Source: Narthecium ossifragum (lineage: Eukaryota; Streptophyta; Magnoliopsida; Dioscoreales; Nartheciaceae). Taken from it: a DNA stretch of 64,000 nt. A program made the position numbers and the translations under genes. Each line of letters begins with the position of its first letter. The first letter of the stretch is position 1. Below the pieces are notes generated by a model. It did not search any database. It was not told the origin of the DNA and worked only from the letters and a program-made list of their open reading frames with translations. The stretch covers positions 15,489,460 through 15,553,459 of the forward strand of contig OY986964.1 in assembly GCA_963920575.1 (NCBI GenBank). The letters run 5' to 3'. This document shows, piece after piece, positions 22,985 to 31,554 of this stretch.

Positions 22985-23240
22985 AGAGGATCGATCATGT
23001 CTTAGGGAGATGATCAATCTTCCTAGTGATGGGAAGATTCCGTCCCTGCCCAGCCCAAGATGATCGATCATCTCCACCAGAATGATCGATCATCCTCACG
23101 ACAGAGACCTCACCCATGCCAACCAAGGGACATGATCGATCATCTCCAACCAGATGATCTCCAACCAAATGATCGATCCTCCCCGGGCTAAGCATGACCA
23201 ACCTAGAGTGATCGATCATTCCTCAAGAATGATCGATCTT
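22985..23240. repeat. Palindromic GATCGATC array 1 of LTR-B
   Basis: About eight sites of the form RTGATCGATCAT or a one-side variant, spaced 20-40 bp apart and separated by short C/T-rich linkers such as CTCCACCAGA and CCTCACGACA. Confidence 0.9.
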
Positions 23241-23604
23241 GTTGGGTTCTCCGGCGACCGGTCGGCGAGAAATATAGTCGGAAAAATCTACCAAATCCCA
23301 CAAAACCTTGGGGTATGGTAGTACGAAAGACCACGAATCCAAAACTGGTACTTATACTAAAAACAAACGAGCATGTAAAGAATTCTATTGAAATCAAATA
23401 CAAACAAGCTCAAACTCACAAAACCGGAAAACAAGTAGGTTGGATCCCTAACTCGACTAGAGCAGCTTCAATCCCAGCTGCCAAGCCAAAGATCGCCCTC
23501 AACCTCTTCCAAATCCAACCGGATCTGAGCTCAGGAACGGCGGATTTCAAAAGAGATTCAAGAAGGGGGTTGCGTCCGTTTTATAGATGGACGAACCGCC
23601 TTAT

Positions 23605-23732
23605 GAATGATCGATCATTTCCTCAAGAGATGATCGATCACCCATGACGAACCGCCTTACTTCCTAACACTAAATGATCGATCCTTCCAGTGAGGAATGA
23701 TCGATCATCACTAAATGATTGATCCTTCTAGG
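23605..23732. repeat. Palindromic GATCGATC array 2 of LTR-B
   Basis: About five sites (AATGATCGATCATTT, GATGATCGATCACC, AATGATCGATCCTTCC and others), separated from array 1 by about 360 bp of unique LTR. The same two-cluster layout is seen in LTR-G. Confidence 0.9.
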
Positions 23733-24124
23733 TGCAGAAAGCTAGACTTGGGCTAAAACACAAGCCCAAGCCCGAATCTTTCGATCCTGGGTCCACCTAA
23801 CCGTTCTAAATAAACATTATCACAAACACGGTCAGTGTGTGCACACGCAGGTGCGAAACAAACCGACAAGGCACAATTTACTGAATTGCCCTTGCGGCCC
23901 AATAAACAATACGATCCACCGGATCGCGCGCTCAACGCGAAACAAGCAAACGAGCTATGGGCCCGACCCAGCCGGTCGACCCAGGAGTAGAGAGACATGT
24001 TCTCACAAGTTACATGTACTCTGGTGAATACATCGGTTACAAAAAAGAGAGGTGTACTTGTTCGTGCACCCAGTGAAAAAGCAGTAGGTAAAGTAGAAGC
24101 GGGAGCGAAACTTGAAAATCCATA

Positions 24125-24475
24125 TTAGAACATGACAAGTACAAGAATGACACACAACAACACAATGGCCAACCACATCATTCTATTTTTGTTTTGCATT
24201 TTTTTCATCTCCAACAACAACTTAAGAACTTCATCTTCTCTATTCTTGCTCCTCCACATCTCAACTTGGGCCATGTATTCTGTGTCCCTGGACTTCAATT
24301 GCTTCAGTTCGTCGTCTAAGGTCTGCATCTCCACCCTGATCTTTATCTGCTTCAATTTATCTTCCAAGGCAACCATCTCCGCTCTAATCTCCAGATCGGC
24401 TACACCACTGCCACTATCGATCCAACATTCTTCATTTAACATGAAAAAATCTCCAATTAAACGGAATACTGACAA
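24125..24475 (-). CDS. Coiled-coil protein with C-terminal membrane segment, MULE passenger
   Basis: A 116-codon minus-strand frame. After a short leader it reads AEMVALEDKLKQIKIRVEMQ, then LDDELKQLKSRDTEYMAQVE and EVLKLLLEMKKMQNKNR. This heptad-like, charged coiled coil is followed by MMWLAIVLLCVILVLVMF, one hydrophobic tail segment. It starts near the right inverted repeat and runs convergently with the FRS transposase, so it is probably a second MULE gene or a captured host gene. TTTTGTCAG just upstream could be a splice acceptor, so the true N terminus may lie in the inverted repeat. I do not recognise the family; tail-anchored coiled-coil proteins with GRF zinc fingers are one candidate, but no GRF finger is visible. 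Confidence 0.45.
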   Translation of the reverse strand: MSVFRLIGDFFMLNEECWIDSGSGVADLEIRAEMVALEDKLKQIKIRVEMQTLDDELKQLKSRDTEYMAQVEMWRSKNREDEVLKLLLEMKKMQNKNRMMWLAIVLLCVILVLVMF

Positions 24476-24675
24476 AATAAAATGGATTTTGTGTACCGTA
24501 TCGCGAGAAAGATCTCTTTCTCCTTCTCATATGAGAGAAAGATCAATGGCTTCCCCTCCGTCGACGAGAGGCACCTGGGTTGGGTTGTCCGGTAGTCGAA
24601 CCCGATGCCGCCGTTGGAGTTGGGAGGTCGTGGATGCCCTAGATCAAGATCGGGATAGGAAGAGAGGAGGGTTGC

Positions 24676-24741
24676 CGTGGGCGACGTTGGTCGCTGGAGA
24701 AGCGGCGGCTGGGGTCGCGGGAGCCTGCTGGAGACGATGGC
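24676..24741. repeat. MULE right inverted repeat, inner part
   Basis: GACGTTGGTCGCTGGAGAAG and GGGTCGCGGGAGCCTGCTGG match the reverse complement of about 18800-18873. The match is cut by LTR-C at 24742. Confidence 0.75.
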
Positions 24742-27131
24742 TGTCACACTCCGACCCAGAAAACCCAACCGAGCTGAGGCATGAGGGGAAACCTACACTA
24801 TTCACATCCAATCTGGCGCAACAATATACAAAGCGGAATTAACTTTTAATTTAAAGACTTGCAAGGGCATAAAGGTAAACTAAATATTACATTGCGGAAT
24901 AAAACTCAATCAAAAGTGGGAATATGATTTCATTTATTCAAGGTTAAATACATCATCCTCAAAATATAACTTTAAAAATAAACTGCCAAGATACACATCT
25001 GTCCCTCTGAGACCTCAAACGCCTCCGGAAGTCAACGCGCCGCCAACACCTGATCCAGCTGGAACCACCGAGGAAGAGCCGGCGCCTGCACCTGCAAACA
25101 CAGCCTGGGTAGGAGTGAGCGATAAGCTCAGTAGGGTTCTACTCTACGGCACACTGAAAGGAGGAAAACAACAATTGTGATGTCTCCCCGCTCAAGCCTA
25201 AGGAATATCACGGGGGTCCCACAACCCCTTTCGATGTCCCTAGGGCTCCTGCCATGAAACCCCTCTCCTGAACAAGTCACCAGGAGGCCACGGAACAGTA
25301 ACATGCATAATCACCCCTACCCAAGCAGGATTCCCATGCCTTGGGGACCCACGTCGAGAACGCATCGACATCCATCCTTAGAGCTTAGCTTTGGGAAGAC
25401 AACACGACCTCTAAACCTCAAAGCAATGATCATAGTCAACTACCTTAAGTCCTCAATAACATGAGATTCCAATTATACAATCACGCCCTAATCCTGACTA
25501 CCTAGCCGCGGTCCTAAGGCTAGATCCGAGCTACTTGAGAGCCTCGGATCAGCGATCAACCCATCGCCCGCCTAACCTGACATGCCTCTAATGCATACAG
25601 TGCATGAACCTATGCAAACATCTATCCTAAATGTCTCTATATGCCACAACATCAGTTATAGGTTCAACAGTTATACAATAGCCCTCGGTACTCACTGGCA
25701 ACGGGCTAAGGTTCCACAATACCTCGTTAGCTAACACTCATAGTTAGCTAACGGCTAGGGAAAGCGATAAGCATTTAAACTACTATCAACCAAGTATTTA
25801 AATGCGAGTAAAGACCGTAAATTCGTCAAGAGGGTAAATTCCCAATTCAATTTCCAATCTCGATAGAAAACCCGCTAAAACAACGTGTATGCTTCCTAGC
25901 ATGCTTGGAAATCTATCACGAATTAAAGCCAATCAAAGGAAACCAGAAAACACAGCTCAGTGGCCCACGGTCGATGCGACAGTCGACCGTGAGGCCACGG
26001 TCGATGCCACGGTCGACTGTGGGGCCAAACGAGGGAAAAAGTAGGAGGGCCACGGTCGATCAGTACATCGACCCTGGGAAGCCCAAAACGAGACAGAGCC
26101 TCACGGATGATGCGACGGTCGATCCGACGGTCGACCGTGAGGCGGAATGGGAAAAGAGAGGGAGCCCGCAGTCGATCGGTGCATCGACCGTAGGAGACTA
26201 AAAACCCGACAGAGCCTGACGGTCGATGCGACGGTCGATCCGACGGTCGACCGTCAGGCCAGAAGGAAGCGTATCAACGCTTGACGGTCGATTCGCCGAT
26301 CAACCGTCGGGCCTTATGCACAGTTCTTCATAACAGTGCCGGAAATCCAATTTCTTGAATTTGAATGATCAAAGCTTGTTGGAAATTAATGAAAATTTGT
26401 AGGCATGCATAATAAATTATGGGTGCGAAGAAAACACGATTTTGATGGTTAAATCTCAAATCTAGGTCTTAATGGTCGAAAATCGACAAAACGGCGATAA
26501 TATGGGAATCATTCGATAAAATACGAAAACCAACTGATAGGAATACTAGAAGCAAGTTATAATACACAAACAATAAGCTACACAACATTCTATTATATAT
26601 TCCTACAGCGAAAGCACAATAAACCTATCCTAGGAGAACCCGATCACAGGATCGAGGTAGAAACACCTACTTGAACAAGCAGGGCAGCTCCTCTAAGCAT
26701 CCCCCAAGTCCGATCGTCAAGATCCGCTCCTCGAAGATCGCGATCCAAAACCCTAGCACAACCGGTAGGAGAGAGGGAGAGAGAGAACGACAGGAGAAGA
26801 AGGAAAGCCAGGGAAAGAGAGAGAAAAGAAAGGGTTTAAATAGAAAGCTGGAATTGATCACAGTCGTCCGATTCGATCTCTCCCGATCGAGCTCCGATCT
26901 TCCGATCGGAAGCGCCCTTAAGGTTCTAATCAATCACACACATTAATCAAAGGCAGTGTGTGCAACGCGGGTGTGAAACTGACCACCAGGGAGCATTTTT
27001 ACCAAAATGCCCCTGGGTCAAATACAGCGATGCGATCAACCGATCGCATCCCAAGGCCAACCGGGCCAAACCACAAAACAAGACTCTCGACCTAACGCGG
27101 TCAGACCAGATTGGAGGTACGGGTCCTCACA
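24742..27131 (-). mobile_element. Solo LTR-C, chromovirus-type gypsy
   Basis: A 2390-bp LTR starting TGTCACACTCCGACCC and ending GGTCCTCACA on the plus strand. The perfect target duplication ATGGC lies at 24737-24741 and 27132-27136. It is inserted inside the right inverted repeat of the MULE, which resumes base for base after 27136. Its palindromic array (25963-26315) uses CGGTCGACCG-type units instead of GATCGATC. Confidence 0.92.
25963..26315. repeat. Palindromic GGTCGACC-type array of LTR-C
   Basis: Repeated units such as CACGGTCGATGCGACAGTCG followed by ACCGTG, CACGGTCGATCAGTACATCG and GACGGTCGATCCGACGGTCG, each able to fold into a GC-rich hairpin. Four to five units lie within 350 bp. 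Confidence 0.85.
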
Positions 27132-27423
27132 ATGGCGACCTTGGGCGACGGCGACGACATGGAGGTGTTGGTCGAGGTTGGAGGAGATGCGATGGACCGC
27201 TGGAGCGCCGTTGGAGTTGGGAGGTCGAGAACACTAGCGATCAGGAGGATTTGGAGACCAATTTGATCCTACGACCAGGATCACAGTTTTGGAGATCGAT
27301 TTGATCCTACGATCAGGATCACAGTTCGGGAGACTGATTGGACCCTACGATCAGGATCACAGTTCGCTCGATATCGCCCAAACTAGTTCGGTCGATATCG
27401 CCCGAACTAGTTCGATGAGGAAA

Positions 27424-27465
<42 letters not shown>

Positions 27466-27468
27466 CAC
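27132..27468. repeat. MULE right inverted repeat, outer part
   Basis: It contains three copies of a roughly 50-bp unit around ATTTGATCCTACGAYCAGGA, two copies of TATCGCCCRAACTAGTTCG, and a terminal (CT)n(TA)n tract (27425-27465). Copy numbers are higher than in the left repeat. Confidence 0.8.
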
Positions 27469-29251
27469 ATTGTTTTTTGTTAGAGTAATATCTTGAAACT
27501 CTATTAGCTATCGGGTCTTTGTTCATCTATCTTAGAAGGTGGGTTGTCGTTTTGTTTCAATCATATCTATCTTATAACATGTGGCGGGATTAGTTCAATT
27601 GAATGAGGTTATGTTAGGCAGTTATGACAGGAGTTTCTTTCACGCACGAGAGAGAGAGAGACAGTCAGTTTTTTTGTATTCGATGATTTCTCCATCTAGA
27701 GTCAGGATATTTTTTGAAAACTCAAAAGATGCGATCCATATTTGAATAGTATTCAGATTTATCTGAATAATAAGCATGATTTAAAAAATAGGGATGCATC
27801 AAACAGTGGATTTAGAAACATATTCATGGATTAACACGATGATCCCATTAAATCGTGCTAGGGGTACGAGAATCCGCTGGTTCTTATATACTGAACGGCT
27901 ATTTCTTACTTAGCTTATTAGGCCTTTTCCCCACCACCGTTTATCTATTCCATGTGATCAATTAGCGTTTTAACAAGCGTGACTACTTGCATGCGGATGG
28001 CTGCTATTTCTACATGGGTTGAACTAGTTGGTTCAATTAGGGTACGCTTGGTTGCTCGAATCGCTGGTGCAAAGGGATCGTGGGATCCATGCATCATATG
28101 GTGCATGCACCGGCCATTTAGATCACTTGTTTGGTTGCATATGCTGGTGATCTATCCATACATCGATCGTTGCTTCAGCTGTCTAGCTCAAAATGCAGCC
28201 TTCAAACTTCACGGTCGATCTATGTATCCACCGTCACATCGATCGTTAGTCTCTGTGAGGAAATGATACATCCATGGTCGATCCATGCATCGACCATCGC
28301 TTTAACCGTCTAGTTCAAAATGTAGCTTTCAAACTTCACGGTCGGTTGATCCACGCATCGACCGTCGCATCTGTTGACACCAACTTTGGCTAGACCAAAA
28401 GGTCGCAGTATGTAACTATATAGCGCGTGCCCTCGATTTGTTTGAGCCAAAACAACGCCAAATAGACTCGAGCAGGCCTAAGACATATTTAAAATGCCCG
28501 ATAAATGCCTGTCCTAATTTTGATGGCATCAAGTGGGGGGGGGGGGGCATTTGAGTAATTTCACCCGCCCAAGGGCGGATTGGGAGTTTGGGTCAAAATA
28601 TATGCCTGGATGTACTCTTACATTCCACAATGACCCTGCATGCTTTGACGACACCCTAACTAAGCTATATGGACGCGAGGGTATTCTGGTAATTTTACTG
28701 CAACCTCTAGCCCCCAGGGATATCTTGGTAAATTCACATCCTCAGGGATATAATTGTATGAAATCTGACCATTCCACCCTCCAAAATATTTTGGTCCCAG
28801 ATATATGACCGCTGAAGGTATTTTGATAAAATTCCTGTAAATATTCAGAATCCAAATAAACATTATGTACATGAGTAAATATTCACAAATGTCTTGTTAA
28901 AGCTAGACAAATATTCGAATATTATAAATTTAAATGGACATGAGAAAAAATGTTCAAATTACGATAAATTTGAAAATTTGAACAATCACTTTCGAATTTC
29001 AAAAGAGAATTCGTCAAAATACAAAAATCAGCAATCTCCAATTGGGCTGCATAGTTGGTCATCCTTATACGTTCATACCATATAAAAAGTGAAATCAACA
29101 TCACCAATTACAATTGGTATGCATGGTTAGCTATCCTTATATGAAAAGATGAGCATTCTCTAAATGCAATCAGCACTCCTTTGATTAAGGATCCATGATC
29201 CCATTCCATGTAAAAACATACTCCTCTCATGCCTATAAATAGAGGAGGTAT
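27469..29251. other. Non-coding stretch with orphan palindromic repeats
   Basis: No coding similarity. At 28177-28372 a roughly 130-bp unit occurs twice, each with CAAAATG(C/T)AGC(C/T)TTCAAAC followed by TTCACGGTCG and a CATCGACCGTCGCATC-type arm. These are the same palindrome class as in LTRs C and D, so an unrecognised LTR may lie here. A run of 13 G lies at 28535-28547. From 28840 to 28930 AATATTC motifs recur, including ATTCGAATATTATAAA. Confidence 0.5.
29234..29241 (+). promoter_or_regulatory. TATA box cut off from its downstream region
   Basis: CCTATAAATAG sits 11 bp before LTR-D. The next 5.2 kb is two solo LTRs; the original sequence resumes at 34491. The expected start site, about 30 bp downstream, would now lie in LTR-D. 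What the promoter served is unknown; it may itself belong to an older LTR. Confidence 0.45.
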
Positions 29252-31547
29252 TGTGAGGACCTGTCCCTCTATTCCTGGGTCGACCGCTTGGGTCGGGCCC
29301 GTGGCTCGTTGTGGACCGCAAAGGGCAATTTGGTAAATTGCGCCTTGTTGGTTTGTTTCACACCCACGTGCGCACACACTGACCTTATTTGTGTTAGTGC
29401 TTGATTAGAATGGTTAGGTAGACCCGGGATCGGAAGATCCCAGCTCGGGCGCGCTGAAGCTTGCTTTTGGGCAGCTTACGTCCCTTGAGCGATCGGTCAC
29501 TCCTAGGAGCGATCGATCGGACTTGTGCGCAGGGCAGTTGAACTGTGCAGAGCAGTTGAACTTCCGTCGTCCTCCATTGTCAGGAGAAGAGAGGACCTCT
29601 CCTCCCCTTTCCCCACCTTTCCCAACCTTCCCCGACCTTCCCCTACCTTCTCCTTCTCTTCTCTTCCTCTTCTTCTTTCTCTTCTCTTCCTTCTTTCTTT
29701 CTTCTTCCCGCGGTGCCCTGGTTCCTCTGTTCTTCCCGGCAGCCATCTCTTTCGTTGTCGTTCTCCCTCCTTCGACCACCTTTTTAGGAGCTTGAAAGCT
29801 TGTTGGATTCGTGGCAACGAGAGGAAGGCTCCTGGTGTGGTTTGGAACCTCGTTGGTGGCTGGTTTGCGAGGAATCAACCGAGGAATGCGCAGTCCGGTA
29901 GGTGTTCTACCTACATGAGTTAATTAGTGGGTTTAGTTAAATCTAGCCGTTAGATCTTAATGAAATTATGTTGTTGAATGCATGTTGCTTAATATAGTCT
30001 CTGGTTTAAGTTTCATGAACTTTGGTTAAGATTTCAGTAGGATTTATGCATGATAAATCTCGGATTTCCGGTTTTCTGCTGTTCTTGAAGAACAGCCGGC
30101 TTGCGGCGAGTTTTTCGGCTTGCACATGCATGATCTTGGATTTTTATGAGAATAAGAGTTGTAGATCTGTGAGTCTACTTTCAAACCCAATTGATTTCAT
30201 ATTTTTCCGATTTTTCTACGAGTTTTGGTGATTTTTATTCGAAACTGTGTCAGAGCAGAGTTGTTCATGAATAGTGCCGCGGTTGATCCGTGGATCAACC
30301 GCCAGACTCCAAGGTCGACCGTCGCGGTCTCCACGGTCGACCGTGAGCCTGAAAATCAGCAAAATAACCCCTCACGGTCGATCCGTTGATCGACCGTCAA
30401 CCTTAGCTTTTTCAAAGTCGATCCGTTGATCGACCGCCAGCCTTGAATAGTGTCTTTAGTGGTTTTGATCGGTGTTTTAATATAATATTATATGTTCGAA
30501 GTTTTCGGGGTTGCTTCCCGTTGCAGGAGTCCACGATTGACGGTCGTGGAACCTTCATAATGCCGGGACCCGCTGAGGATCGGCTGGCAGCGGTTGGTAG
30601 TACCGCTGCAGCGATCCTATTGGACTTATATGTTGCCTTGTCATACTGTTGCATGCCTATTTCTCTTGCTTGTGTATGTTCATAGCATGCATTCTCTGTT
30701 ATGCATTAGTTGCATAAGGTTAGGGCGTGGGTGATTTGTGGATCGCCGTCCCGAGGCTAGATGCTCGGATTTAGCCCTAGGACCGGGGTTGGGTAATTAG
30801 GACTCTGTTCGAATTGTGGTGTCCAGTCAAACTTGATGATAGACTTAGATGACTGGTACACATGTTGCTTGATGATTATAGAGGTCGTGTCGACCTTAAG
30901 TCGGATGCTGAGGTGTAGCCCGTGTTCCACTGTGTTGACCCTTGAGTAGAGAGGTCGACTACTTAGCGGTGCTATTTCCCGCCTGCAGTGCCGTTCCCTG
31001 CTTGTGGGCCAGCAGTGTTGTTTCCTGCTAATGAGTGCGACCATATTCCTGGGCCTCAGGGACACGCGGTGGGGTTATGGGACCCCTGTATACACCCAGG
31101 TCTTACTTGTGGGAGACACTCTTGCGTTCCCCTTCCTTCTGTGTGACGTAGTGTAGAACCCTACTGAGCTTTATGCTCACTCCTACCCGGGCTGCGTTTT
31201 GCTGGTGCAGGCGCCAGCTCTTCTTCAGTAGCCCCTACCGGGCAGGTGTTTGGTGGCGCGGCGGCGTCTGGCGGGGTTTGAGGACCGGTGATCCCTTTCT
31301 ACACTTTTGTTATAGTTGGTCTCCTACGGGAGTATGATGTATAAACTGTTGTAACCCCTTTGAGGCTTTTGAATATTATATTATATCTTTTGAGGTTTGA
31401 AATTATTGTATTATTCAGGGGTGCTTATGAACTGTTTAATGAAATCAGTAAGTTGGGGGGGAACCTCTCGCCTTTATTTCCGCATTTAGTTAGTTTCCGG
31501 TTCGCGTCGCCCGGCCCGGTTGGGCTTTCGCGGGTCGGGGCGTGACA
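29252..31547 (+). mobile_element. Solo LTR-D, chromovirus-type gypsy
   Basis: A 2296-bp LTR in sense orientation, starting TGTGAGGACCTGTCCC and ending GGGTCGGGGCGTGACA. The perfect duplication GGTAT lies at 29247-29251 and 31548-31552. It carries the family's conserved block CTCCTACCCGGGCTGCGTTT near 31180. A palindromic array lies at 30285-30442. Open frames around 29410-29920 are C/T-rich LTR sequence, not genes. Confidence 0.93.
30285..30442. repeat. Palindromic array of LTR-D
   Basis: Units GGTTGATCCGTGGATCAACC, GGTCGACCGTCGCGGTCTCC, ACGGTCGATCCGTTGATCGA and AGTCGATCCGTTGATCGACC, each a near-perfect hairpin, four to five in about 160 bp. They occupy the same part of the LTR as the arrays in C. 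Confidence 0.88.
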
Positions 31548-31554
31548 GGTATGG

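Larger units (their letters stand above)
20976..24007 (-). mobile_element. Element B: chromovirus-type gypsy with internal deletion
   Basis: The minus-strand order is a complete 5-prime LTR (24007-21749), a primer site, leader, the start of gag, then an abrupt join near 21251 into the last 276 bp of a second LTR ending at 20976. The perfect target duplication AGTTA lies at 20971-20975 and 24008-24012, so the deletion happened after insertion. Protease, RT and integrase are gone. The junction falls where both LTR copies read CAGAAGATC, suggesting a microhomology-assisted deletion. Confidence 0.92.
21749..24007 (-). repeat. Element B 5-prime LTR (2259 bp)
   Basis: Plus-strand ends are TGTCGTGCCCCGACCC and GTTCTCACA. 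It shares conserved blocks with LTRs A, C, D, E, F and G. It holds two arrays of GATCGATC palindromes (22985-23240 and 23605-23732) flanking a GC-rich block that includes GGTTCTCCGGCGACCGGTCG. Confidence 0.9.
18512..27468 (+). mobile_element. Mutator-like element (FAR1/FRS type) with two nested gypsy insertions
   Basis: The reverse complement of 27132-27468 plus 24676-24741 aligns with 18512-18873, giving inverted repeats of about 360 bp. They end in matching (TA)n(GA)n tracts and share TTTTCCTCATCGAACTAG, GCGATATCGAGCGAACTGTG and CTCGACCTCCCAACTCCAA. Between them are an FRS-type transposase pseudogene (plus strand) and a coiled-coil ORF (minus strand). Removing gypsy element B and solo LTR-C leaves about 3.5 kb. 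Flanks CACATGCA and CACATTGT may be a decayed 8-9-bp duplication. Both genes are broken, so the element is dead. Confidence 0.75.

Noticed and set aside
29414..29923. Long open frames on both strands (over 100 codons)
   Set aside because: They lie in the C/T-rich part of LTR-D, are of simple composition, and overlap each other on opposite strands. The boundaries and duplication of the LTR explain the sequence.
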